Part shown: in pieces, positions 1-8,591 of the stretch | Numbering within the stretch: position 1 is the first letter of the stretch | How the letters are laid out: each line of letters opens with the position of its first letter | Origin: Halobacillus amylolyticus | GTDB lineage: Bacteria > Bacillota > Bacilli > Bacillales > Halobacillaceae | Length of the DNA stretch: 64,000 bases | Direction of reading: 5' to 3' | Assembly: GCF_022921115.1 (NCBI RefSeq) | Contig: NZ_CP095075.1 | Location: 4,090,098 to 4,154,097, forward strand | Notes under the pieces: generated by a model | What the model was told of the DNA's origin: nothing | The model's input: the letters and a program-made list of their open reading frames with translations, nothing else | The model's database searches: none | Program-made: the position numbers and the translations under genes

Positions 1-65
1 CATGTGCAACAAGGGTGGTACCGCGAAAAGACCTCGTCCCTTTTTTGGGGAAGAGGTCTTTTTTT
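1..65 (+). promoter_or_regulatory. T-box riboswitch, 3' end (antiterminator and terminator) of tyrS
   Basis: The window opens inside a T-box leader. The conserved T-box core AGGGTGGTACCGCG is at 12-25. It is followed by a strong terminator: AAGACCTC (28-35) pairs with GAGGTCTT (53-60), ahead of a run of T. In this family uncharged cognate tRNA binds the leader and favours the antiterminator, so the downstream synthetase is made when the amino acid is scarce. The downstream gene is tyrS, so tRNA-Tyr is the expected ligand. The specifier loop lies outside the window and cannot be checked. Confidence 0.93.
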
Positions 66-101
66 GTTTTAAAAATTCGGCAAACTAAGGAGTGTTCAGG
101 A

Positions 102-1370
102 TTGGATATCTTAACAGATTTAGAAAAGCGTGGTTTAATTAATCAAATTACTGACGAAGAAGGATTAAGAAAGCATTTAAATGAAAAGCAAGTGACACTG
201 TACTGTGGGTTTGATCCGACCGGGGACAGTCTACACATCGGTCATCTAGTACCAGCGTTATTGTTGAAACGATTCCAGGAGGCTGGACATCGTCCAATCG
301 CACTTGTCGGTGGCGGTACGGGGATGATAGGAGATCCAAGCGGGCGGTCTACGGAGCGACAGCTTAATTCGGCTGAAGTGGTGCTTGGATACAGTGAAAA
401 ACTTAGCAATCAACTAGCTAAGCTGCTTAATTTTGATGAAGGTGAAAATGCTGCTGTCGCTAGAAACAATCATGAGTGGCTATCGCAAATGACAGTCATT
501 GATTTCTTGCGGGATACTGGAAAACACTTCGGCATAAATTACATGCTGGCTAAAGATTCTGTGGAGTCCCGGATCGAAAGCGGCATAAGTTTTACAGAAT
601 TCAGCTATATGATTTTACAAGCGCTCGATTTCCAACAGTTAAATGCGAAAGAAAGTTGTACCCTGCAAATTGGGGGCAGTGATCAGTGGGGCAATATTAC
701 CGCCGGTCTTGAATACATTCGTAGGTCAGCAGCTGGAGAGAAAGAAGTCGAAGCTTACGGGTTAACAATGCCGTTAATTACAAAAGCGGATGGTTCAAAA
801 TTTGGGAAAACTGCTGGCGGAGCGATTTGGCTAGATCCTGAGAAAACAACACCGTACGAGTTTTACCAGTTTTGGATTAATGCGGATGACCGTGATGTTA
901 TTCAATTCTTGAAGTACTTCACATTCTTGAGTCACGAAGATATTGCTGAACTTGAGAAGGAAGTGGAGGCCCAGCCAGAAAAACGGATGGCTCAACGACG
1001 TCTGGCTGAAGAAATGACTCGCCTTATCCATGACGAGGAGGCATTAAAACAAGCTGAACGAATTAGTGAAGCTTTATTTAGCGGAGATATTAAGGCTCTT
1101 TCAGGAAATGAGATAGAACAGGGCTTTAAAGATGTACCCGCCTATCATTCTGAAGAAAAACAACCAGCATTAATTGAACTATTGGTTACAGCTGGCATTT
1201 CTTCATCCAAACGCCAGGCGCGGGAAGATATTAATAATGGAGCGATCTATATAAATGGAGATAGAAATCAGGATTTAAAGCATATAATTAATGAAACGGA
1301 TCGTATTGAAGATCAATTTACAATCATCCGCAGAGGTAAGAAGAAATACTTTTTAATTCGATATGTTTAA
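102..1370 (+). CDS. tyrS: Tyrosyl-tRNA synthetase
   Basis: Class I aminoacyl-tRNA synthetase that charges tRNA-Tyr with tyrosine in the cytoplasm. The HIGH motif (HIGH, residues 45-48) is intact and the KMSKS-equivalent loop is KFGKT (about 233-237), as usual for TyrRS. A C-terminal S4-like RNA-binding domain occupies roughly residues 355-422. I chose the TTG at 102 because AAGGAG (87-92) lies 9 nt before it and the protein then has 422 residues, the family's normal length; the longer reading frame runs back into the T-box terminator. Expression should be controlled by the T-box just upstream, and a factor-independent terminator follows. Confidence 0.97.
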   Translation: MDILTDLEKRGLINQITDEEGLRKHLNEKQVTLYCGFDPTGDSLHIGHLVPALLLKRFQEAGHRPIALVGGGTGMIGDPSGRSTERQLNSAEVVLGYSEKLSNQLAKLLNFDEGENAAVARNNHEWLSQMTVIDFLRDTGKHFGINYMLAKDSVESRIESGISFTEFSYMILQALDFQQLNAKESCTLQIGGSDQWGNITAGLEYIRRSAAGEKEVEAYGLTMPLITKADGSKFGKTAGGAIWLDPEKTTPYEFYQFWINADDRDVIQFLKYFTFLSHEDIAELEKEVEAQPEKRMAQRRLAEEMTRLIHDEEALKQAERISEALFSGDIKALSGNEIEQGFKDVPAYHSEEKQPALIELLVTAGISSSKRQAREDINNGAIYINGDRNQDLKHIINETDRIEDQFTIIRRGKKKYFLIRYV

Positions 1371-1375
1371 AAACA

Positions 1376-1405
1376 AAAGAGTCTCTTTCTGAGGCTCTTT
1401 TTGTC
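1376..1405 (+). terminator. Rho-independent terminator of tyrS
   Basis: AAAGAGTCTC (1376-1385) pairs with GAGGCTCTTT (1391-1400) over a 5-nt loop, with one G-T pair, followed by T residues. It lies directly after the tyrS stop codon. Confidence 0.88.
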
Positions 1406-1447
1406 TTTAAGGATGAAGAGGAATTTCTAGCTTATAACCATTTCCTT

Positions 1448-1486
1448 CCACCTCAGGTCATCCAAATTTTGAATGACCTGAGGTGG
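1448..1486. repeat. Perfect 14-bp inverted repeat between tyrS and rpsD
   Basis: CCACCTCAGGTCAT (1448-1461) and ATGACCTGAGGTGG (1473-1486) are exact reverse complements around an 11-nt spacer. Neither strand has a T run after it, so it is not an ordinary terminator, and the two neighbouring genes already have their own. Confidence 0.75.
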
Positions 1487-1510
1487 GAATAATTTCCAAT
1501 ACCTTTCAAA

Positions 1511-1540
1511 ATAAAAACCACCCTAGTTAAGGGTGGTTTC
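1511..1540 (-). terminator. Rho-independent terminator of rpsD
   Basis: On the minus strand the AAACCACCC/GGGTGGTTT stem (1515-1523 and 1531-1539) with a 7-nt loop is followed by TTTTTATTTTG. It sits just past the rpsD stop. Confidence 0.9.
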
Positions 1541-1552
1541 TTAAAGGAGCTA

Positions 1553-2155
1553 TTAACGAGAGTAGAACTCAACGATAAGAGCTTCGTTAATCTCAGCTGG
1601 AAGTTCAGAACGCTCAGGGTAACGAGAGTAAGTACCTTCTTGCTTGTCAGCATCGAACGTAAGATACTCTGGTACGAAGTTGTTCACTTCAACAGCTTCC
1701 TGTACGATATCTAGGTTTTGTGATTTCTCACGAAGACCAATCACTTGACCTGGTGCTACGCGGTAAGATGGAATATCTACGCGTCCGCCATCAACAGTCA
1801 CATGACCGTGGTTAACTAGCTGACGAGCTTGTGGGCGCGTACGAGCTAGACCAAGACGGTAAACAAGGTTGTCTAAACGAGATTCAAGAAGAATCATGAA
1901 GTTCTCACCGTGAATCCCTTTCATGTTCCCGCCTTCTTCGAACATGCGACGGAATTGACGCTCAGTTAGGCCATACATGAAACGAAGCTTCTGCTTCTCT
2001 TGAAGCTGAAGTCCATATTCAGACTGTTTTCTACGTTGATTTGGACCATGCTGTCCAGGTGCGTAAGGACGTTTGTCTAGTTCCTTACCAGTTCCACTTA
2101 AAGAAATGCCATAACGACGTGATTTTTTCCAGGTTGATCCTGTATAACGTGCCAT
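1553..2155 (-). CDS. rpsD: 30S ribosomal protein S4
   Basis: Primary-binding protein of the 30S subunit; it nucleates 16S rRNA 5'-domain assembly and also represses its own mRNA in Bacillus. The 200-residue product starts [16 protein letters not shown], typical of Bacillaceae S4, and carries the S4 RNA-binding domain at about residues 90-155 ([21 protein letters not shown] region). There is no N-terminal CxxC zinc motif, so this is the zinc-free (C-) form. The ribosome site GAGGGGG precedes the ATG. The gene stands alone with its own leader, promoter and terminator, outside the ribosomal protein operons, as in B. subtilis. Confidence 0.98.
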   Translation of the reverse strand: MARYTGSTWKKSRRYGISLSGTGKELDKRPYAPGQHGPNQRRKQSEYGLQLQEKQKLRFMYGLTERQFRRMFEEGGNMKGIHGENFMILLESRLDNLVYRLGLARTRPQARQLVNHGHVTVDGGRVDIPSYRVAPGQVIGLREKSQNLDIVQEAVEVNNFVPEYLTFDADKQEGTYSRYPERSELPAEINEALIVEFYSR

Positions 2156-2159
2156 TGGT

Positions 2160-2335
2160 ATTTCCCCCTCTTTATTTTATTTTGCATAAAATAAAAACAG
2201 TGTGTGTTCCTCATAACGCTGCACATTTTGTTTTCATGCACCATCGCTCCAGCAGCAGAGAGTTACGCGATGCACCTCATAAGGCGAGGAACAAAATGAA
2301 ATCAGGCGCCGGATTCACATAGGCTGCCGTTTATT
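2160..2335 (-). promoter_or_regulatory. Structured rpsD leader, probable S4 autoregulatory site
   Basis: About 175 nt of untranslated leader precede rpsD. Read on the minus strand, GTTCCTC (2286-2292) can pair with GAGGAAC (2206-2212), enclosing a second stem made from TGCATCGC (2267-2274) and its partner near 2237-2247. This nested long-range architecture, next to rpsD, fits the known Firmicute mechanism in which S4 binds its own leader. The assignment to the S4 leader class is inferred from position and pairing, not from a covariance model. Confidence 0.7.
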
Positions 2336-2348
2336 TTACACAAAGGCT

Positions 2349-2377
2349 ATTATAATTTTTTTTTATGTATAAGTCAA
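2349..2377 (-). promoter_or_regulatory. SigA promoter of rpsD
   Basis: On the minus strand TTGACT (2372-2377) and TATAAT (2349-2354) are separated by exactly 17 nt, a near-consensus vegetative promoter. It lies just upstream of the structured leader. Confidence 0.88.
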
Positions 2378-2444
2378 GGTATGTTTTTATAAGGGACCTT
2401 TAGCTATGTTATTTTCATAAAAATGTTTAATTTTAACACTTACT

Positions 2445-2476
2445 TTAACAAAAAAGGTATAAAGTAATGGTATAAT
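2445..2476 (+). promoter_or_regulatory. Extended -10 promoter of dgcP
   Basis: TGGTATAAT (2468-2476) is a perfect extended -10 element. The best upstream hexamer, TTAACA (2445-2450), is 20 nt away, longer than ideal, so the extended -10 probably carries recognition. The dgcP start codon follows about 40 nt downstream. Confidence 0.6.
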
Positions 2477-2517
2477 AGGCTTAAACATATGTGCTGTAAG
2501 GTGGGAGTGAAATAATA

Positions 2518-4413
2518 ATGAAACTGCAGGGGAAGGAAACAAATGGAGTACCATCCATTCAATCACGTTTATTAAATTTGTATTTCATGAGGACGGCTTT
2601 ATCTTTTCAAAACTTTGTTACTGAATTAACAAATGAAATTCAAAACTTTTTGCAGGCAGATTTTGCTGCTTTCTACCTTTTAGATGAAGGGGAAGGAGAT
2701 TATTGTCTAGTTTCAACCACTAGTGAAAATCACAAGTTTCCGGAACGAATAAATACCACCGAAACAGGCGATCCGTGCCGCCTCCTTAGCAGTCATTATG
2801 TAATAGCACGTTATAAGGCTCGTCCACTTGTATTACCATTAGGACCTAAAACAAGAAGGCTAGGCTATATTATGCTTCAACAGAGTCCATATACTAGAAG
2901 GAGCAGGGGCGAGCTTATAACCATAGCTTCTGAGGTCACTAAGTACTTAGTTAAAGCTGAGAGCTATTATACGGCTCATGATGAGAAGAAAAAATACGAG
3001 CTTTTATATAATATTACATCAAAGATACATTCCTCGATAGATATGGACGGTGTACTTAAAGAAGTTATTTCGACTCTAAGAAAAGTACACCCTGAGTACC
3101 ACTATTACTTATCGTTATCACAGAACCACAACGCAAGTCATGACTTACCTGTGAGAGAGTTGTCTTATGAAGGCGGTAATTCAAATAGAGCAAGCACAAG
3201 GGCTTATCTGACAGGTGAGTGGCAAGTTGAAGTGCGTACAAAAGAGAAACAATCTTATTTGTATGCACCTCTTAAGGGTAAACAAGGAGTGTATGGAGTG
3301 CTGCAAATTGTTGCACCAAGTTACCTGTTTTTCGCGAAGAAAGATATTGAATTGTTCGTTCAGATTGCAAATACAGCTGGTAACGCGTTAGAAAATGCTA
3401 GATTATATCAGCATTCAAGAGAGCTAGTTAATGATTTGCAGCTAATTAACGAAACCGCCCATAAACTCAGTTCAAATATGCGTCTAACAGAGAAAATTAC
3501 TTATATGACATCACAGATTAGTGATTTTTGTAAGGCGGACGAAGTAGGTTTTCTTTCCTTTCATCAGCAACAATCAAATAAGTATTCGGTCTTAAAAGGC
3601 AGTACGGCTTTTTTTAACAATCTTTCAGGTGAATCTCGGGACGTCATCTCGAAAATTGATCAGTTTGTTTTAGTTGAGAAAGAACCTGTTTTTATCGGTG
3701 ACTTACGTACAAGGATTCATTCAGAGGTTGATTTTCCTTATAAATCGGTTATGGCCGTTCCAATGATAGATCATGAACAGTTAAACGGTCTTACAATAGT
3801 TCTTCATAGAGAACCCTACTTCTTTAGTTTCGAATCTTTTAAACTGCTTCAATCACTTGTGCATCATTCAACACTTGCTTTTGCCAATGCCATGCTAAGA
3901 GAAGAACTGGAGAAAACCGTTATCACCGACTACTTAACAAAACTTCACTCTAGAAACCATTTAGAAGAATGCGTCATCCGTCATCTGGAGTTAGACCAAC
4001 AAGGGAGTTTCTTTTTATTTGACATTGATAACTTTAAACAAATCAATGATTCTTTTGGACACCAGACAGGAGATGAAGTCATTAAACAAGTTTCCGACGT
4101 TATGAAGCAGGAAGTCGGAATAAACGGTTTGGCTGCTAGGTGGGGAGGCGAGGAACTAGCTATTTACATGCCGGGATTTATGCATGAAGAAGCCTTATTG
4201 CTCGCAGAGTCCATTCGGGGGAGAGTTGCCCATATGACAGAACCGCTCGTCACTGTCTCTTGTGGAATTTGTTCTTGGATCGACGAAAGCAAACCATCAG
4301 CGAAGTCTCTTGTTCAACAAGCTGATAAGGCTCTTTATCGGGCAAAAAAGTCAGGGAAGAATCAGATCTGTTCAGCCCCAGTTCAGGAACATGAAAGAAC
4401 CGCTCCAAAATAA
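2518..4413 (+). CDS. dgcP: Diguanylate cyclase with GAF sensor domains (DgcP/YtrP-like)
   Basis: Predicted to make cyclic di-GMP from two GTP. The 631-residue protein has no membrane segment. Two or three GAF-like modules fill about residues 10-470 and a GGDEF domain fills about 475-625. The catalytic loop reads GGEEL (543-547), with the expected DIDNFKQINDSFGH substrate-binding segment upstream, so it should be active. The five-residue-spaced RxxD inhibitory site before GGEEL is absent, suggesting little product inhibition. Synteny (rpsD, this gene, ytsP, refZ) matches B. subtilis ytrP, known as DgcP. AAGGTGGGAG at 2498-2507 supports the ATG. The last codons overlap the terminator stem. Confidence 0.9.
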   Translation: MKLQGKETNGVPSIQSRLLNLYFMRTALSFQNFVTELTNEIQNFLQADFAAFYLLDEGEGDYCLVSTTSENHKFPERINTTETGDPCRLLSSHYVIARYKARPLVLPLGPKTRRLGYIMLQQSPYTRRSRGELITIASEVTKYLVKAESYYTAHDEKKKYELLYNITSKIHSSIDMDGVLKEVISTLRKVHPEYHYYLSLSQNHNASHDLPVRELSYEGGNSNRASTRAYLTGEWQVEVRTKEKQSYLYAPLKGKQGVYGVLQIVAPSYLFFAKKDIELFVQIANTAGNALENARLYQHSRELVNDLQLINETAHKLSSNMRLTEKITYMTSQISDFCKADEVGFLSFHQQQSNKYSVLKGSTAFFNNLSGESRDVISKIDQFVLVEKEPVFIGDLRTRIHSEVDFPYKSVMAVPMIDHEQLNGLTIVLHREPYFFSFESFKLLQSLVHHSTLAFANAMLREELEKTVITDYLTKLHSRNHLEECVIRHLELDQQGSFFLFDIDNFKQINDSFGHQTGDEVIKQVSDVMKQEVGINGLAARWGGEELAIYMPGFMHEEALLLAESIRGRVAHMTEPLVTVSCGICSWIDESKPSAKSLVQQADKALYRAKKSGKNQICSAPVQEHERTAPK

Positions 4414-4430
4414 AGGGCGGTTCTTTCATG
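4391..4430. terminator. Bidirectional terminator between dgcP and ytsP
   Basis: ATGAAAGAACCGC (4391-4403) and GCGGTTCTTTCAT (4417-4429) form a perfect 13-bp stem. The dgcP stop codon (4411-4413) lies in the loop, so the left arm is translated. T richness is modest on both sides. It separates convergent genes. Confidence 0.75.
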
Positions 4431-4453
4431 TTTAAAGTATAAAGACTTCATGA

Positions 4454-4933
4454 TTAAATATGCTTTTCTAATGTTTTAACAAAAAGGGATAGATGTTCTT
4501 CATCCGCTTCATCAAAGCGACCTATAGAGGGACTGTCTATATCTAAAACCCCATAGATTTGCCCGTCTTTGAAAATCGGAACGACGAGTTCTGATTGGCT
4601 GGCTGAATCACAGGCAATATGACCTGGGAAGGCATTCACATCATGGACTCGTTGAGAAGTACCCTCCGAGACAGCTGTTCCGCAAACCCCTTTACCAGCG
4701 GGGATACGTACACACGCTGGAAGACCTTGGAAAGGCCCTAAAACAAGTTCATTTTCCCTCCATACGTAAAAGCCTACCCAATTCACATCATCGAGAAATT
4801 GATTTAATAACGACGATGCGTTTGAGAGATTCGCTATTTCGTCAGGTTCGCCATCAAGCAGGGCATCTAGTTGTTTGATGAGCATGTGATATTGATCTTC
4901 CTTCGTTCCTTTATAATGTGTGGATTGAAACAT
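4454..4933 (-). CDS. msrC: Free methionine-(R)-sulfoxide reductase (GAF domain, YtsP-like)
   Basis: Single-domain GAF protein of 159 residues of the fRMsr family, which reduces free methionine-(R)-sulfoxide to methionine using cysteine chemistry and thioredoxin-type recycling. The three cysteines characteristic of the family are visible at C74, C84 and C108 (in LPACVRIP, KGVCGTAV and IACDSAS), plus the conserved NWVGFY segment near residue 51. It corresponds in position to B. subtilis ytsP. The ATG at 4933 is preceded by AAGGAGG. It is convergent with dgcP and divergent from refZ. Confidence 0.9.
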   Translation of the reverse strand: MFQSTHYKGTKEDQYHMLIKQLDALLDGEPDEIANLSNASSLLNQFLDDVNWVGFYVWRENELVLGPFQGLPACVRIPAGKGVCGTAVSEGTSQRVHDVNAFPGHIACDSASQSELVVPIFKDGQIYGVLDIDSPSIGRFDEADEEHLSLFVKTLEKHI

Positions 4934-4959
4934 AGTAAAGCCTCCTTAAGATTATTGTT

Positions 4960-4984
4960 CGACAGGATTCCTGCCGTCTTGTCG
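4960..4984. promoter_or_regulatory. Inverted repeat in the ytsP/refZ divergent region
   Basis: CGACA (4960-4964) and TGTCG (4980-4984) form a spaced dyad, and a second small palindrome, CAGGATTCCTG (4963-4973), lies inside. The position between divergent ytsP and refZ makes an operator plausible, perhaps for RefZ itself. I could not compare it with a verified RefZ-box consensus. Confidence 0.3.
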
Positions 4985-5052
4985 GTAATTGGTGTACGAT
5001 TTTTAGAGGAAATTCATCGTTTGTAGGGAATTCCCTAGTAAGGAGGAATCCA

Positions 5053-5661
5053 ATGATGAACCGTCAAAATTCAACAAGACAAAAGGTGTTAGATGTCGCA
5101 TGCCAATTATTTTACAGTCAAGGGTTCAGCGGGACATCCGTTCGAGATATCGCCAATCGTGCAAAGGTTAACGTATCATTGATTCATTACTACTTTAAAA
5201 GTAAACAAGGGCTGTTCGAATCACTAGCTATTCATTATTTTGAACCCTACCTTGAAATAATCGAACAAGAGGTTAATACAAATGCGGAACAAAATTTAGA
5301 ATCATTAGTGAAAAGAATTTTACATTATAAGCAGGAACATTATCAACTTTCTTGTTTGGTCAATCGAGAGTTAACATTAAATACAGTATTTGCCAGAGAA
5401 ATGCTGGTAACCTATTTAGCTAAAGAAAACCATTTGCTCACAAAGCTTTTATTTAACAAAACGAACAAGCTTGAGATCACATATAGAGAAAAATTGTGCT
5501 TAGTCCAGCTTAAGGGGTTATTAAATGCACCGTTCGTTATGCCACTAGAATTTCAAGAGTCGCTGCACTCGGATACATCGATAGCTCATTTTATTGATGT
5601 GTACAGTTCCCTTATGATGGATCGTAAAGCGTTAAAAGCAAAACGAGTCTTTAGCGTATGA
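5053..5661 (+). CDS. refZ: TetR-family DNA-binding regulator RefZ
   Basis: TetR-type helix-turn-helix protein of 202 residues, with the DNA-binding domain at about residues 8-55 (TSVRDIANRAKVNVSLIHYYF). In B. subtilis RefZ (YttP) binds chromosomal sites near the origin and tunes FtsZ-ring placement during sporulation. Assignment rests on the HTH plus exact synteny between ytsP and hisJ/ezrA; other TetR regulators would have the same N-terminus. AAGGAGGA (5040-5047) precedes tandem ATGs at 5053 and 5056. Its 3' end overlaps the convergent hisJ by 11 bp, so the two transcripts are antisense at their tails. Confidence 0.85.
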   Translation: MMNRQNSTRQKVLDVACQLFYSQGFSGTSVRDIANRAKVNVSLIHYYFKSKQGLFESLAIHYFEPYLEIIEQEVNTNAEQNLESLVKRILHYKQEHYQLSCLVNRELTLNTVFAREMLVTYLAKENHLLTKLLFNKTNKLEITYREKLCLVQLKGLLNAPFVMPLEFQESLHSDTSIAHFIDVYSSLMMDRKALKAKRVFSV

Positions 5662-6451
5662 GAGAAGAATCAAGTCCATCATAGTCCTGTGTGATTGCAG
5701 AGCTGCTGTGTGCATCTGAACCGTATATAAGTGGAATTCCCTTTGCAGAAGCCTTTCTAGCAATCTTTAGTGGTGGATAGGCTTCTTTGCAATGTTCTTT
5801 GTACATCCCCGCTCCATTATAATCAAGTGTCATTGAACCTTCTTTCACATGGTCTAAAAAATCTATGGCCATCTGTTCCCATGCTACAGGCGGTTCATAA
5901 AGCTGCTGGAATTTCTTAATTAGTGTCATATGACCAATCCTGTTAGGCTTATGGACTCCTAGATCAGCTGAAATAGATTGAACTAAAACATCATAATATA
6001 ACTGATACAAATTGTTCGGGCTGCCGCTTGCTGCCAGGGCTTCTCTGTATACAGATGCACTGTAATCAATACAGTACCAATCCTTCTTTATGGGTAAAAA
6101 ATGAACAGATAGAATGCTGTCGTCAAGAAAGCGTCCGTATTCATCTAAAAAAAGCTTCGTTTCCTCCTCAAAGCCTGAAATATAATCAACCTCGAGCCCG
6201 ACCTTAACCTCAATGTCAGATTCGTAAGTTTTCTTCACATTTCTCACATTATTTATATAAGCTTCGAGAAGCCGTGGGTTCATCCCACTATCCTTGGTTG
6301 GTACAGGATCATTAAAGGATGGGGGCAAGGGGGCGTGCTCAGTAAATGTCATAGATGTATATCCAGTTTTAATTGCTTGTTCCACGTAAGATTCAAGGGA
6401 GTCAGAAGTCCCGTGTGGACAGTAAGGCGAATGAATATGACCGTCAATCAT
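5651..6451 (-). CDS. hisJ: Histidinol-phosphatase, PHP family
   Basis: Catalyses the last-but-one step of histidine synthesis, L-histidinol phosphate to histidinol. It is a metal-dependent PHP phosphoesterase; the metal-binding signature DGHIHSPYCPHG is at residues 3-14, and further conserved His/Asp residues occur late in the chain (YGSDAHSS). I set the start at the ATG at 6451, giving 266 residues: it is preceded by AAGGAGAGG, and the family begins right at this motif. The longer frame starts at a TTG with no ribosome site. It lies away from the his operon, as in B. subtilis. Confidence 0.93.
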   Translation of the reverse strand: MIDGHIHSPYCPHGTSDSLESYVEQAIKTGYTSMTFTEHAPLPPSFNDPVPTKDSGMNPRLLEAYINNVRNVKKTYESDIEVKVGLEVDYISGFEEETKLFLDEYGRFLDDSILSVHFLPIKKDWYCIDYSASVYREALAASGSPNNLYQLYYDVLVQSISADLGVHKPNRIGHMTLIKKFQQLYEPPVAWEQMAIDFLDHVKEGSMTLDYNGAGMYKEHCKEAYPPLKIARKASAKGIPLIYGSDAHSSSAITQDYDGLDSSLIR

Positions 6452-6608
6452 ATGTTTACTCTTCCTCTCCTTTGCATTAATTGTCAATATGTTAATAAAT
6501 TTGAAATATTTTAGCCAAAATGATTATATCCATGGTATCATAAGAGATAACTAATTTTTAATAAAAACGTAAAGATCTGCGAACGTGTATTTTGTAAGGA
6601 GGCTGTTT

Positions 6609-8300
6609 ATGAGGTACTTCATTGGGGGCATTTTAGTACTGATCGCACTGATCATCTTCGGATTGATCTGGCGAAAGAAAGTATATGATGAAGTCGACCG
6701 TTTAGAGGGATGGAAGATGGACATCATGAATCGTAATGTAACAGAAGAATTATCCCGTGTAAAAGCATTAAATCTCTCTGGTCAAACTCAGGAGCGGTTT
6801 GAAACGTGGCGTAGTCGCTGGGATGAGATTTTAACTAGAGAACTTCCCGATCTAGAAGAAGACCTGTTTGATGCTGAAGAAGCAGCTGATCGTTATCGGA
6901 TGAAACGTGTAAGAAAAGTGCTGAATCACACGGAGAAAAAGCTGCAAGCTGTTGAGCAAGATATAGAAGAAATGTTTAATGAGTTAGAAGTGCTGTTAGA
7001 TTCGGAGAAAAGCAGTCGCTTAGAAATTGAAGCTTTAGCTCCTGACTTAAAAGAATTGAAGAAGAAGCTCATACATAACCGGCATCAATACGGTAAGGCT
7101 GTTCGATTGTTTGAATCTAGAGCTGAAGAGCTGGAAAGTGACCTAGATAAGTATGAGGAAAAAGTTGAGCAGGGAAATTATTTGGAAGCAAATGATCTTG
7201 TTCAGTCGGTCCGCGATAAACTTGTTCTTTTATCTGAAGAAGCAGCGTCCTTCCCGGAGCATTTAAAGAAAACTCAAACCGAACTTCCTGAACAGTTATC
7301 AGAGCTGCTGGCTGGTATGCGAGATATGGACGAGGAAGGCTACCGTGTTTCACACCTTGGTTTTATACCAGAAATAGAGAATTATCAGGAACAACTGAAA
7401 AAAAGTGTGGAATCTCTGGAGAAAGGTGATCAAGAAGGCGTTCAAGCGCTGATAGAGGAAATCGATACACGAATTCAGGAAATTTATCAAACACTCGAAC
7501 AAGAAGCTCTTGCTAACACATTTGTTGAGAAACAGCGTCCCTCCTTCCAGGCATCTCTTGAAGAGTTGGATACGTTGTTACAAGAGACAAACCGAGAGTT
7601 AGACGACTTACAGGTGACCTATCAAATGGAGTCTGATGATCTAGAAACCCACCGTACAATAGATCAATCCATGACACTTCTAAAGAAAAAGTACCTAAAC
7701 TTTGAAAAAAAACGTGAAGATGGGGAAACTTCTTTTTCAGAGCTTCGGGTTGAGCTTGAGGAATTTAAAGAACAGCTAGGCGAGCTTAATGTTAAGCACA
7801 AGAGCTTTAACGAACGGGTGCAAACCCTTCGTAAAGATGAGCTTGAAGCTAAAAATAAGTTAGCTGAAATGGAACAGTTGATTCTTGACACTCATCGACG
7901 GTTGAAAAGAAGTAATCTACCTGGCATTCCTGTCTATTTTTTCGAGGAAATGCAAAAAGCCGGTGAAGATATTGATCATGTGTTTCAAAGCCTCGAATTA
8001 CAGCCGTTGGACATGGTGGAAGTGAATGATAAGCTTGGAGCAGCAATCGAACATACACAGGCGGTTAATCAAGATGCCGAAGTTCTTATTAAAAAGGCCC
8101 ATCTAGTTGAGCGTCTCATTCAATATGGAAACCGCTATCGCAGTAAGTATCCTTTATTAGCTGCAGAACTGCTTGAAGCTGAAAATGATTTCAGATCTTA
8201 CCGTTACGAGGAAGCTTTAGAAAAAGCTAGTTCAGCAATAAAGGAAGTTGATCCAGATGCATTCAGCCGCATTGAAGAAGGAGAACAAGTACCTGTTTAG
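6609..8300 (+). CDS. ezrA: Septation ring formation regulator EzrA
   Basis: Membrane-anchored coiled-coil protein that binds FtsZ, limits aberrant Z-rings and recruits PBP1 to the septum. The 563-residue product has one N-terminal transmembrane helix (about residues 3-20) with the short N-terminus outside, followed by long spectrin-like helical coils. The conserved QNR-type patch near the C-terminus appears as QYGNRYR (505-511). Start chosen at the ATG at 6609, 6 nt after AAGGAGG (6596-6602); this matches the usual family length of about 562. The upstream ATG has no ribosome site. Confidence 0.96.
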   Translation: MRYFIGGILVLIALIIFGLIWRKKVYDEVDRLEGWKMDIMNRNVTEELSRVKALNLSGQTQERFETWRSRWDEILTRELPDLEEDLFDAEEAADRYRMKRVRKVLNHTEKKLQAVEQDIEEMFNELEVLLDSEKSSRLEIEALAPDLKELKKKLIHNRHQYGKAVRLFESRAEELESDLDKYEEKVEQGNYLEANDLVQSVRDKLVLLSEEAASFPEHLKKTQTELPEQLSELLAGMRDMDEEGYRVSHLGFIPEIENYQEQLKKSVESLEKGDQEGVQALIEEIDTRIQEIYQTLEQEALANTFVEKQRPSFQASLEELDTLLQETNRELDDLQVTYQMESDDLETHRTIDQSMTLLKKKYLNFEKKREDGETSFSELRVELEEFKEQLGELNVKHKSFNERVQTLRKDELEAKNKLAEMEQLILDTHRRLKRSNLPGIPVYFFEEMQKAGEDIDHVFQSLELQPLDMVEVNDKLGAAIEHTQAVNQDAEVLIKKAHLVERLIQYGNRYRSKYPLLAAELLEAENDFRSYRYEEALEKASSAIKEVDPDAFSRIEEGEQVPV

Positions 8301-8479
8301 GAAGTTTAACAGTTGATCGTTAACGGAAGAAATGGGTAAGACTGAAGGCCTTACAAAGAAACCATAAATGGAGACGCACGTGATAATGGGAAATTGGGCT
8401 GAAGATATGAGGGAAGGTGGAAAGCTACGCATTGACACTCTCCTTCACACACAAAATCTAAATTAGATCGATTTGCATT

Positions 8480-8512
8480 AAGCTAGCATCTAACAAGGAT
8501 GCTAGCTTTATT
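8480..8512 (+). terminator. Terminator between ezrA and iscS
   Basis: AAGCTAGCATC (8480-8490) and GATGCTAGCTT (8498-8508) form a perfect 11-bp stem with a 7-nt loop, followed by TATTTAT. The 180 nt between ezrA and this hairpin hold nothing I recognise. Confidence 0.75.
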
Positions 8513-8591
8513 TATGAGTGCAAATATTTATTTCCGGAGCATGTTATGATAGTATAATGGACTGCCAACGTAGAAAAGGGGTGCCACCGAA

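Noticed and set aside
8384..8470. Short frame beginning MGNWAEDMREGG after ezrA
   Set aside because: Poorly spaced ribosome site, about 26 codons, no recognisable family.
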